Part shown: in pieces, positions 17,627 to 25,039 of the stretch | How the letters are laid out: every line of letters starts with the position of its first letter | How positions within the stretch are numbered: position 1 is the stretch's first letter | DNA from: Solibacillus sp. FSL W7-1464 | GTDB lineage: Bacteria; Bacillota; Bacilli; Bacillales_A; Planococcaceae | Direction of reading: 5' to 3' | Length of the DNA stretch: 64,000 bases | Assembly (NCBI RefSeq): GCF_038004425.1 | Contig: NZ_JBBORC010000001.1 | Span: forward strand, 3,315,001 to 3,379,000 | Program-made: the position numbers and the translations under genes | Notes under the pieces: model-generated | The model's database searches: none | What the model was told of the DNA's origin: nothing | Seen by the model: the letters and a program-made list of their open reading frames with translations, nothing else

Positions 17627-17956
17627 CTACTTCCCTTCTTTCATTGGACGTAATATAGAAACTGGTAATGCTTCTTCAAAACGTTCCGACCCTAATCGGT
17701 GTCCCCATGCAAAGCGACCTTTTAAATAATCTACTTGGAAAAATTCACCTGGCGATCCGTTCAGGCGATAGATTTCACCCGGAATAATTGTTGAAAGATC
17801 AACTAAATACGCCTCTGCCATCAATGCTTTACGCTCATATACTGCATACTCATTTACAATCCCCAATTGCTCGGCTTTTCTTGCACGTTCACGTAAATTT
17901 GCAATTTCCTGACGCAATTCCTGTTCAGACATTGAACTATATGTTAATTCATTCAT
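17627..17956 (-). CDS. yfhH: YfhH-like protein (DUF1811)
   Basis: 109 residues from ATG 17956, 10 nt after AGAAGGAG; the longer frame would begin inside recX without a site. The N-terminal half is a helical hairpin (LRQEIANLRERARKAEQLG) and the C-terminal half a small beta barrel with FAWGHRLGS. It overlaps the recX stop by 8 bp. Role unknown, though it travels with recX across Bacillales. Confidence 0.83.
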   Translation of the reverse strand: MNELTYSSMSEQELRQEIANLRERARKAEQLGIVNEYAVYERKALMAEAYLVDLSTIIPGEIYRLNGSPGEFFQVDYLKGRFAWGHRLGSERFEEALPVSILRPMKEGK

Positions 17957-18764
17957 TTTGTTGTTGCTCCTTCTGTTCAATATATTCATTGATTTTCTCT
18001 ATTGGAAAGCCCTTTTGATAAAGTGCCTGTTTAACTTTTTGCCGAAGATCGGAACCTGTTAATTTGGATGCATATTTGCGCCAAATTTTATCACCTTGAG
18101 CTTCTATTAACTCGGACCATTCATCTTCATCACGCTCTAATGTAATCTGGCCGAGTATTTCTTTAACAATCTCATAGGAATAACCTTTACGCAACAGCAC
18201 ATCCTGAATTTTCTGTTTCACTTGTGTCGGCGTTTTGTTTGTATTGGAACGTACGGCTTTTTCCGCTAATTCCATTGCAAGCTTTAACTGTTCATCATGT
18301 TCAAATGTCGCCAATACTTTCTGCTGCAAACTTTTATCAATTCCTTTTTGCATCAGATCCTGGCGAATTGCTGCCGGACCTTTTTTTGTCGTACGCTTTC
18401 TCGTTTCAAGCAGCGCTTTTGAATAACTTTCATCATTTAAAAAGCCTAAGCTCGTCAATTTATGAATCGCTTCAAGTACAACTGCTTCCCCATGCCCTGC
18501 TTTCAGAAGCTTGGATTTCACTTCATGTTCACTGCGCATTTGGAAGCTTAAAAAGTTTAGCGCCTTGTTAAACGCTTTTGCAATTTCATCTTCATATTGT
18601 ATTTCATCTATTTCCATCTGCTCAAGTACTTTGCCTTTTTGCAGGCCGAACTTAATAAGTGTGCCTTCATCAACTGCAAAAGCATACTTTTCGTTCAAGT
18701 ATATATTGTAGCGCTCCTGATTGTTTTTTTGACGACCAATTTTTGTAATGATTTGGACTTGCAC
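17949..18764 (-). CDS. recX: Recombination regulator RecX
   Basis: 271 residues from GTG 18764, 6 nt after GAGGTG; GTG 18773 overlaps that site. All-helical, with three tandem three-helix RecX repeats, for example LNFLSFQMRSEHEVKSKLLK (about 73-92). Long Bacillales form. It binds along RecA filaments and modulates strand exchange. First gene of the recX-yfhH-yfhJ operon. Confidence 0.9.
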   Translation of the reverse strand: MQVQIITKIGRQKNNQERYNIYLNEKYAFAVDEGTLIKFGLQKGKVLEQMEIDEIQYEDEIAKAFNKALNFLSFQMRSEHEVKSKLLKAGHGEAVVLEAIHKLTSLGFLNDESYSKALLETRKRTTKKGPAAIRQDLMQKGIDKSLQQKVLATFEHDEQLKLAMELAEKAVRSNTNKTPTQVKQKIQDVLLRKGYSYEIVKEILGQITLERDEDEWSELIEAQGDKIWRKYASKLTGSDLRQKVKQALYQKGFPIEKINEYIEQKEQQQNE

Positions 18765-18864
18765 CGTGTACACCTCACAATAACAATGTACATTCTAGTA
18801 TACATCTTTTTACTTATAGTTTCATGGAACGGTATACTTATAGGAACAAAAAGAAATAAAGGCG

Positions 18865-19773
18865 GTGTTTGTCATAAAAGTTGCAATTGCAGGCGGTACA
18901 GGAATGGTTGGCAGGAGATTGAGTAAACTATTACTTGAACAAGGTCACGAAGTCATAGTATTGACACGTGGAAAGCAGCATACTGAAAATAATATACTTT
19001 ATGTGCAATGGCTAAAAGACGGGGCGACACCGGAGCATCATGTTGAAAATACGGATGCATTCGTAAATTTAGCGGGCGTCTCTCTAAATGAGGGAAGATG
19101 GTCAGATGAACAAAAACAAAAAATCCTATCAAGCCGTTTGGAGTCTACCGATGAAATCATCCGTATTTTACAAACCGTGAAGCAAAAACCGAAAGTACTC
19201 ATTAATGCGAGCGCTGTTGGTATTTATCCTGTTTCCGAAACAGCTGTTTATACGGAACAAGCTACCGAACAAGCTACTGATTTTTTAGGGAGCGTTGTGG
19301 CACAGTGGGAAGAAAAAGCATTGCAGGCTCAACTATTAGGCATTCGCACTTGTTTAACCCGTTTTGGCGTTATTTTAGAAAAAGGCGAGGGTGCATTGCC
19401 GATGATGGTACTTCCTTACAAACTTGGTGTTGGCGGTACAATCGGATCAGGCAGACAGTGGCTTAGCTGGATTCATGCAGAAGATGTGGCGCGTGCTATA
19501 CTTTTTGCAATAGAAAACGGTACGTTATCAGGACCGATTAATTTTACGACACCGAATGTAAAACGAATGAAGCAATTCGGGCATTCAATTAGTAAAGCAC
19601 TGAATCGACCACATTGGTTCCCCGTACCAAGCATGGCTTTAAAGATTGCACTTGGCGAGAAGAGTATGCTCGTACTGGACGGTCAGCATGTCGTGCCCGA
19701 AAAATTATTAAATGCGAATTTCGATTTTAAGTTTATTTCTGTAGAGGATGCAATTCGTGATCTATATGAATAA
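18865..19773 (+). CDS. yfhF: YfhF-like TIGR01777 NAD(P)-binding epimerase-family protein
   Basis: 302 residues as opened at GTG 18865. Short-chain dehydrogenase fold with nucleotide motif AIAGGTGMVGRRL, the SAVGIYP segment and LSWIHAEDVARAI (about 209), all typical of TIGR01777. Substrate unknown. Start oddity: the ribosome site AAAGGCGGTG contains the GTG, so GTG is too close. An in-frame ATA at 18874 is 8 nt from GGCGG and would give MKVAIAGGTG, the normal family N-terminus. Confidence 0.85.
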   Translation: MFVIKVAIAGGTGMVGRRLSKLLLEQGHEVIVLTRGKQHTENNILYVQWLKDGATPEHHVENTDAFVNLAGVSLNEGRWSDEQKQKILSSRLESTDEIIRILQTVKQKPKVLINASAVGIYPVSETAVYTEQATEQATDFLGSVVAQWEEKALQAQLLGIRTCLTRFGVILEKGEGALPMMVLPYKLGVGGTIGSGRQWLSWIHAEDVARAILFAIENGTLSGPINFTTPNVKRMKQFGHSISKALNRPHWFPVPSMALKIALGEKSMLVLDGQHVVPEKLLNANFDFKFISVEDAIRDLYE

Positions 19774-19788
19774 AACAATGCTTTTCAC

Positions 19789-19820
19789 GCAACCTACCTT
19801 GTAAAAGGAGGTTGCTTTTT
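19789..19820 (+). terminator. Terminator-like hairpin carrying the pdaA ribosome site
   Basis: GCAACCTACCTT pairs with AAGGAGGTTGC (one bulged A) around a GTAA loop and is followed by TTTTT. The 3' arm contains the AAGGAGG used by pdaA, whose TTG start is two bases after the T-run. Confidence 0.7.
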
Positions 19821-19822
19821 CA

Positions 19823-20614
19823 TTGAAAAAACATATTTTAGGGATTAGCTTCGTGTTAGTCGCCACATTTATTTCCTTTATATCTGTGTCTGTTGCAAAA
19901 GCCGAGGAATTTCATTGGGGCTTCAAGCCAAGCCGTAATGGCGCACCTGTTGAAATAGGAGAACCGCTTGAGTCTATGTTAAGTAAATACGGAGCCATTT
20001 ATAAGGGGAATGAAGAAAAGAAAATTGTTTACTTAACATTCGATAACGGCTACGAAAACGGCTATACCGAGAGTATTTTAAATACTCTGCGGGAAGAAAA
20101 AGCCCCAGCCACTTTCTTCTTGACCGGGCATTATTTAACGAGCGCGACCGACTTAGTAAAAACGATGGTTAAAGATGGCCATATTATTGGAAACCACTCA
20201 TATGGCCATCCAAATATGGCGCGTTTGACTCCTGATGGAATGAAGAAGGAATGGAAACAGTTTGATGATAAATTAAATGAGTTGACTGGTGTAAAACGGA
20301 CTTATTACGCCCGACCGCCGGAAGGTATCTTTAATGAAGAAGTTCTGAAAGTCGGCAATGAAGCGGGCTATCGCCATATGTTCTGGTCGATCGCTTTTAA
20401 AGACTGGCTGAAAGATGAACGACGCGGTGCAAAATATGCCTATGATGCATTGATGAACCAGCTTCATCCAGGTGCCATTATTTTAATGCATACAGTAGCA
20501 CAGGATAATGCCGAAGCGTTACCTCAATTTATAAAAGATGCTAAAGCAAAAGGCTATACATTCGGCTCTTTGGATGATTTGGTGCTTGAATACGAAAATA
20601 TTTCCCCTTATTAG
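19823..20614 (+). CDS. pdaA: Delta-lactam-synthesising polysaccharide deacetylase PdaA
   Basis: 263 residues from TTG 19823 (AAGGAGG 11 nt upstream). Signal peptide about 1-27 ending AKA. NodB domain with LTFDNGYENG (Asn in place of the usual second Asp, as in PdaA), metal His pair HSYGHPNM (about 128), and ILMHTVAQDN near the end. Length matches B. subtilis PdaA. It deacetylates muramic acid in the spore cortex for delta-lactam formation, needed for germination. Its ribosome site is buried in a hairpin. Confidence 0.9.
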   Translation: MKKHILGISFVLVATFISFISVSVAKAEEFHWGFKPSRNGAPVEIGEPLESMLSKYGAIYKGNEEKKIVYLTFDNGYENGYTESILNTLREEKAPATFFLTGHYLTSATDLVKTMVKDGHIIGNHSYGHPNMARLTPDGMKKEWKQFDDKLNELTGVKRTYYARPPEGIFNEEVLKVGNEAGYRHMFWSIAFKDWLKDERRGAKYAYDALMNQLHPGAIILMHTVAQDNAEALPQFIKDAKAKGYTFGSLDDLVLEYENISPY

Positions 20615-20676
20615 AAAAGTAGCGTTCCTTTCTTTTCATTGTACTTTCCGCTATACTGTAATGATGAAGAAAAGGA

Positions 20677-20709
20677 AGTGACTCGCACTAAATTTTGGTG
20701 CGAGTTACT
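20677..20709 (+). promoter_or_regulatory. Leader hairpin before the rRNA methyltransferase gene
   Basis: AGTGACTCGCAC pairs with GTGCGAGTTACT (one G-U), loop of about 9, with no T-run after it. It ends 22 bp before the TTG start. Purpose not known. Confidence 0.5.
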
Positions 20710-20730
20710 CTATTTAAAGGACGTGTAAAC

Positions 20731-22107
20731 TTGAGTGAACTAAAAATGGAAGTCGGGCAAAAATTCCCGTTAACAATAAAGCGCCTTGGCATTAATGGTG
20801 AAGGTGTCGGTTTTTATAAACGCAATGTCGTATTCGTAAAAGGTGCGATTCCCGGAGAAGAAGTAACAGTAAAATTAACTAAAGTATCACCTAAATTTGC
20901 TGAAGCGGAAATCTTAACAATACGTAAAGCAAGTGAATTCCGTCAAGAAGCGCCTTGCCCTGTGTATTCTGAGTGTGGTGGCTGTCAATTACAGCATATG
21001 ACTTATGACGCGCAGTTAATGAATAAGCGGGATATCGTCGTACAAGCATTCGAAAAATACGCGAAAGAAATCGGTCAGACCGCTGAAATCCGCCCAACAA
21101 TCGGAATGGATAATCCTTGGCATTACCGCAACAAATCTCAGTTCCAAGTACGTAAAGAAGGCAAGCGTGTATATGCAGGTCTATTTGCTGAAGGAACAAA
21201 CCAGCTTTTAAATATTAATGACTGTCTTGTACAACATCCTGTAACTTCAAAAATTACAGTTGCTACTCGTAAAATTTTACAAAAGCTAAATATCCCGATT
21301 TACGATGGAAAAACGTTAAACGGCTTAGTTCGTACAATTGTTGTCCGTACAGGTATGCGCTCTGGTGAAACACAAGTATGTCTTGTCACAACACGCCGTG
21401 AGCTTCCGCATAAAGAAGAGTTGATCGAACGTATTAAAAAGATTGATCCTTCAATCGTTTCTATTACACAAAACGTCAACCGCGAGAAAACCTCGTTAAT
21501 ATTTGGTCCGGACACTTATATTTTAGACGGAAAAGACGCGATTCATGAAAAGTTGGGAGAATTTGCATTTGATTTATCAACTCGTGCATTTTTTCAGCTT
21601 AACCCTGAACAAACAGTCCATTTATATAATGAAATTAAAAAAGCTGCGGCACTGACTGGAAAAGAAAATGTTGTCGATGCATACTGCGGTGTTGGTACTA
21701 TCGGTATGTGGCTGGCAGAAGGTGCCCGCGAAGTGCGCGGTATGGATAATGTAGACGAAGCAATTGCCGATGCGAAGTACAATGCACGTACAAACGATAA
21801 CCTGCAGCATGTACGTTTCTTCCCAGGCTCTGCAGATAAATGGCTGTTCCGCTGGTCAAAAGAAGATTACCGTCCGGATGTCATTTGTGTGGACCCGCCT
21901 CGTACAGGTTTAGAGCCAGGCTTTATTCGAACTGTATTAAAAATCAAACCAAAGCGTTTCGTGTACACATCTTGTAACCCATCAACACTTGCGCGTGATT
22001 TAAAGGAATTATCAAAGTCTTACAACGTTGAATATATTCAACCAGTCGACATGTTCCCGCAGACGGCACAGGTTGAATGTGTTGTAAAACTGACTTTAAA
22101 AAAATAG
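20731..22107 (+). CDS. rlmCD: 23S rRNA (uracil-5-)-methyltransferase, RumA/RlmCD family
   Basis: 458 residues from TTG 20731 (AAAGGACG upstream); the frame open from 20695 runs through the leader hairpin. TRAM domain (about 5-65), Fe-S cysteines CPVYSECGGCQLQH (about 75-88), SAM motif VVDAYCGVGTIG (about 311), DPPRTGLEP (about 392), and catalytic Cys in YTSCNPSTLARDL (about 414). Makes m5U in 23S rRNA. It lies next to pdaA like B. subtilis YfjO. RlmCD-like dual specificity is assumed from the Gram-positive family, not shown here. Confidence 0.88.
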   Translation: MSELKMEVGQKFPLTIKRLGINGEGVGFYKRNVVFVKGAIPGEEVTVKLTKVSPKFAEAEILTIRKASEFRQEAPCPVYSECGGCQLQHMTYDAQLMNKRDIVVQAFEKYAKEIGQTAEIRPTIGMDNPWHYRNKSQFQVRKEGKRVYAGLFAEGTNQLLNINDCLVQHPVTSKITVATRKILQKLNIPIYDGKTLNGLVRTIVVRTGMRSGETQVCLVTTRRELPHKEELIERIKKIDPSIVSITQNVNREKTSLIFGPDTYILDGKDAIHEKLGEFAFDLSTRAFFQLNPEQTVHLYNEIKKAAALTGKENVVDAYCGVGTIGMWLAEGAREVRGMDNVDEAIADAKYNARTNDNLQHVRFFPGSADKWLFRWSKEDYRPDVICVDPPRTGLEPGFIRTVLKIKPKRFVYTSCNPSTLARDLKELSKSYNVEYIQPVDMFPQTAQVECVVKLTLKK

Positions 22108-22118
22108 TAAAATCTATT

Positions 22119-22150
22119 GCCTGCACAAAAATCTTGTGTAGGCTTTCTTT
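22119..22150 (+). terminator. Terminator after the rRNA methyltransferase gene
   Basis: GCCTGCACAA / TTGTGTAGGC stem (one G-U) then TTTCTTTT. Confidence 0.75.
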
Positions 22151-22219
22151 TGGTGAAAACTTGCAAATAGACTTCAATTGACGCAATATTGAATTAAATA
22201 TATTTTCGGAGGGATCTAA

Positions 22220-22615
22220 TTGGGGAGAATCATTCATTTTGAAATTCATGTAGACAATATGGAACGGGCGAAAAACTTCTATCAGACTGTTTTTGGGTGG
22301 AGTTTTGAGGATTATAGTGAATATGCAGGCATGCCTTATTTTGGAGCCATTACTGGCGACGACCAATATCCAGGCATTAATGGTGCATTAATGCAGCGGC
22401 AGGGCCCTTCCCCTGCAGAAGGACAAAGTGTCAATTCGGCAGTATGTACTTTAGGTGTAAGCGATTATGATGAAACCGGAGCAAAAATCTTAGCTAATGG
22501 CGGTAAAGTAGCTTTGCCTAAATATGCGCTGCCAGGTATGGCTTGGCAAGGATATTTCATTGATACTGAAAATAATATTTTTGGTCTTCACCAACCAGAT
22601 CCTGAAGCAAAATAA
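22220..22615 (+). CDS. VOC family (glyoxalase/bleomycin resistance fold) protein
   Basis: 131 residues from TTG 22220, 7 nt after GGAGG. Begins with the VOC signature IIHFEIHVDNMERAKNFY, then FGWSFEDY, and ends with FIDTENNIFGLHQPDPEA. Two beta-alpha-beta-beta-beta modules, one pair of possible metal ligands (His about 6 and Glu about 117 positions). Ligand or reaction is unknown. It has its own terminator and looks monocistronic. Confidence 0.8.
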   Translation: MGRIIHFEIHVDNMERAKNFYQTVFGWSFEDYSEYAGMPYFGAITGDDQYPGINGALMQRQGPSPAEGQSVNSAVCTLGVSDYDETGAKILANGGKVALPKYALPGMAWQGYFIDTENNIFGLHQPDPEAK

Positions 22616-22620
22616 CACGA

Positions 22621-22658
22621 AAGCGGCGAATTTTGTTTTATAAAGGCGCGCCGCTTTT
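22621..22658 (+). terminator. Terminator after the VOC gene
   Basis: AAGCGGCG / CGCCGCTT stem, 20-nt loop, four T. Confidence 0.6.
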
Positions 22659-22731
22659 ATGAATCTTTTAGCAGAACCTCACCCACTTCTTTACTTTTCA
22701 TGTAAAATAGAAGTCGCCAGGAGGTATTAAT

Positions 22732-22968
22732 ATGAAGAATTTTCTATTTGTAGTGCTCACTTTTATTATTTCTTATTGGGCGATCTCATCTTTTGCAGGT
22801 TTCATCTTCCCAAGCAATGATGAAAATTCCGCAACTTCAGCAAGCTCACTTCAAGCCGCTGTTACATTTGGTGGAGTGAACTATTTAAATGTGTTCATCT
22901 ACATAATTTTAGCAATGATTTTAACAGCAATAGTCTTCTTTTCAGTAAAAAGCAGACGTTCTAATTAA
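22732..22968 (+). CDS. Small two-span membrane protein, function unknown
   Basis: 78 residues with AGGAGG 7 nt before ATG. Two hydrophobic segments (about 3-25 and 52-71) flank a short polar loop with a Ser/Ala run, and the tail is basic (KSRRSN). No family recognised. The last codons form one arm of the downstream terminator. Confidence 0.7.
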   Translation: MKNFLFVVLTFIISYWAISSFAGFIFPSNDENSATSASSLQAAVTFGGVNYLNVFIYIILAMILTAIVFFSVKSRRSN

Positions 22969-22986
22969 GAGAACGTCTGCTTTTTT
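22947..22986. terminator. Bidirectional terminator overlapping the small membrane gene's stop codon
   Basis: AGCAGACGTTCT / AGAACGTCTGCT 12-bp stem with A-run left and T-run right. It serves both the plus-strand small gene and the minus-strand MFS gene. Confidence 0.85.
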
Positions 22987-24145
22987 ATACAGCTGTTTTT
23001 CTTGATTTGCCGAAAAACAGAATGACAACCGCCACCGTTAGAAGCATGAGCGAAATCACAAATAAGAACCCGTTGTTCGGGAACACTTCCAAATATAATC
23101 CGCCTAAAAGCGGGCCTGTTAAACTTCCTAAGCTGAAGAAAATACCACAAAGCAAGTTCCCTGTCGGCAACAGCTCTTTCGGAGTCAAATCGGTCATATA
23201 TGTGATACCGAGCGAATACATCGAGCCTACACACATACCTGCAAAAAAGAAGACTGTCGCTACAGACAGTTCCGAATGCTCATAAAAATTACCTATTAAG
23301 AAAAATATGCTGCCGGCAAAGAGCCCAGAAACTACGACTTTATGGCGACCAATTTTATCGCCTAATGCACCAAGCGGAAATTGCATAACAATCGCACCGA
23401 TCGAAAAGCCGGCCAAAATAATTGATACAAATGCTACGTCAAATTCTTTTCGCAATGCATAAACCGGGAATAAAGCATTTAATGATGATTCTAAAAAACC
23501 ATAAACAAACGGTGGTAAAAAAGCAATCCAGCCGTACTTTACAGCAAGACTGTAACGCTTGAAACCCGACTCATTCGCATCTCCTGCCAACGCTTCCGGT
23601 TTTTCATTTTTCACGAAAAAGACTAGCGACCATGCCAATAAACATAATGCCGATGAAATAATAAACGGAAAGCTTTCCGAAATTTTGATTAGCGGAACAA
23701 ACAGTGGGCCAAGAGCAAACCCGACACCAAAAGATATGCCGTATATTGACATGCTTTTACCAAGTTTTTGTGTAGCTGTTGTTGAAGTAATCCAAGTTTG
23801 TGTTGAAAAATGCAGTGCATGATCCCCGATGCCAATCAACAGGCGGAGAATAAACCAGAACATGACACTTTTCCATAATGGAAATAAAAACAGTGACACA
23901 AAAACGAGTGCCCCACCCAATATGATAATCGGTTTATAGCCATACTTGCGTAATGGCCGCTCGATAAATGGTGATATCAATAGTGTTCCTATGTATAAAC
24001 CTGTTGCATTCAATCCGTTGAGCGTTGAGGATACGCCGTCCCCTTCAAAAATCACTGAAATCAGAGGTAAAAGCATTCCTTGCGAAAATCCTGAAATCGA
24101 TACAATAATAACTAAAATAGCAAATCTGCGCTGTTCATAACTCAT
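22985..24145 (-). CDS. MFS transporter (YfkF-like efflux family)
   Basis: 386 residues from ATG 24145, which has AAGGGAG 9 nt upstream; the longer frame from 24172 overlaps that site. Twelve predicted membrane helices in two halves. MFS motif A-like loops at RPLRKYGYKP (about 62) and GALGDKIGRHKVV (about 265). Located in the same neighbourhood as yfkF in B. subtilis. Substrate unknown. The gene sits behind a roughly 190-nt leader with its own terminator hairpin and a mini-ORF, so its expression may depend on read-through. Confidence 0.85.
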   Translation of the reverse strand: MSYEQRRFAILVIIVSISGFSQGMLLPLISVIFEGDGVSSTLNGLNATGLYIGTLLISPFIERPLRKYGYKPIIILGGALVFVSLFLFPLWKSVMFWFILRLLIGIGDHALHFSTQTWITSTTATQKLGKSMSIYGISFGVGFALGPLFVPLIKISESFPFIISSALCLLAWSLVFFVKNEKPEALAGDANESGFKRYSLAVKYGWIAFLPPFVYGFLESSLNALFPVYALRKEFDVAFVSIILAGFSIGAIVMQFPLGALGDKIGRHKVVVSGLFAGSIFFLIGNFYEHSELSVATVFFFAGMCVGSMYSLGITYMTDLTPKELLPTGNLLCGIFFSLGSLTGPLLGGLYLEVFPNNGFLFVISLMLLTVAVVILFFGKSRKTAV

Positions 24146-24214
24146 TACAATATTCTCCCTTAGTTCATACAATTTATCGTATCACAGCTTTCAGGAGAAA
24201 TAAAAGTAAACTCA

Positions 24215-24257
24215 AAAACCCCAGCTAACTTTATCTCTAAAAGTTAACTGGGGTTTT
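24215..24257 (-). terminator. Terminator hairpin upstream of the MFS gene (leader attenuator candidate)
   Basis: Minus strand AAAACCCCAGTTAACTT pairs with AAGTTAGCTGGGGTTTT (one mismatch) and continues into a T-run. No annotated gene ends upstream of it on this strand, so it should belong to a short transcript or to the MFS leader. Confidence 0.8.
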
Positions 24258-24408
24258 AAATATCACTATATTCCATTTCTGCGTTGCGTAAACAATCGTA
24301 TCGGCATTGAGCCGTAAATGTTTAAACTTCCTCCTTTTCTTGAGTTTGTCTATACATGTTTTTTCCGACCATCTCCTTCGTATTTAAGTATGAGTTTACT
24401 TTATCATA
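24258..24408 (-). promoter_or_regulatory. Untranslated leader or small-RNA candidate upstream of the MFS gene
   Basis: A -10 TATGAT (24403-24408) precedes GAAGGAG, then an 11-codon mini-ORF MYRQTQEKEEV (ATG 24357, stop 24322). Its last codons contain a second strong site, AAAAGGAGGAA. A small hairpin CGGC-TCAAT-GCCG follows, and then the terminator at 24215-24257. The rest of the 24409-24531 gap is A-T rich with nothing recognised. Leader regulation is inferred from layout only. Confidence 0.45.
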
Positions 24409-24531
24409 ACACTTCATTAATGTAAATATTCAAAATTAACAGAATGTTAAAATAATTAACAAGTACTATACAATTTCCTATTTTTTAAAGTTAATTTAAT
24501 AGAATGGTCCGATATATCCTACAAGTTGTTG

Positions 24532-24561
24532 TTTAACTTTTAGAAAATAGCGTAGTATAAT
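24532..24561 (+). promoter_or_regulatory. Sigma-A promoter of the SE1561-family gene
   Basis: TTTAAC (24532-24537), 18 bp, TATAAT (24556-24561). Confidence 0.6.
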
Positions 24562-24596
24562 ATTAATAAGTCAATACAAAAGGAGCATCATACATT

Positions 24597-24782
24597 ATGA
24601 AGCCAATTACAAACAAAGAACAACAAGTAACCTATTTAAAAGAACGCCTGGAAATTTTCCTTGAAGTGCTTGATGCCATCGATCCTGCAACGACGGAAAT
24701 TGAAGATATTGATCGCTTAATTCAAATGATGGATGATTTAGAAGAAAAAATGGACCAGTTCCAATCCCGCGAAGAAAAATAG
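24597..24782 (+). CDS. SE1561-family small protein
   Basis: 61 residues, AAAGGAG 10 nt before ATG. Acidic, helical, with regular Leu/Ile spacing (LERLEIFLEVLDAID then IDRLIQMMDDLEEKM), so probably a coiled-coil hairpin. Matches a short conserved Firmicutes family of unknown role. Own promoter and terminator. Confidence 0.75.
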   Translation: MKPITNKEQQVTYLKERLEIFLEVLDAIDPATTEIEDIDRLIQMMDDLEEKMDQFQSREEK

Positions 24783-24790
24783 AAAAATTC

Positions 24791-24823
24791 AGCAATGCCT
24801 GTACAATAGGTATTGCTTTTTTC
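24791..24823 (+). terminator. Terminator after the SE1561-family gene
   Basis: AGCAATGCCT / AGGTATTGCT stem (one G-U) then six T. Confidence 0.8.
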
Positions 24824-24881
24824 ATTCTTTTGACTAGTTCTGCTATTATTCGTCGTTTTTTCATTTAATCCGACAACATTC

Positions 24882-24896
24882 ATGTAAGCGCTCTTT
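24882..24896. promoter_or_regulatory. cre-like CcpA site before fumA
   Basis: ATGTAAGCGCTCTTT fits the catabolite-responsive consensus WTGNAANCGNWNNCW with one mismatch and overlaps the -35 area of the fumA promoter. Confidence 0.5.
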
Positions 24897-24922
24897 TTTT
24901 TCCACTTTAAAAGAGTTATAAT
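24894..24922 (+). promoter_or_regulatory. fumA promoter
   Basis: TATAAT at 24917-24922; the -35 at 17 bp is only TTTTTT, so the promoter looks weak or activator-dependent. Confidence 0.45.
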
Positions 24923-25039
24923 GTAAGATGGATTATCAAGAAGGACATCACAATCGCTTTTTAGTGAAAGTTTTGTTCTACCTTATATCAAGCTTTTCAC
25001 TGATCAAAATACACATATTTTTCTGGGGGGAAAAATAAG

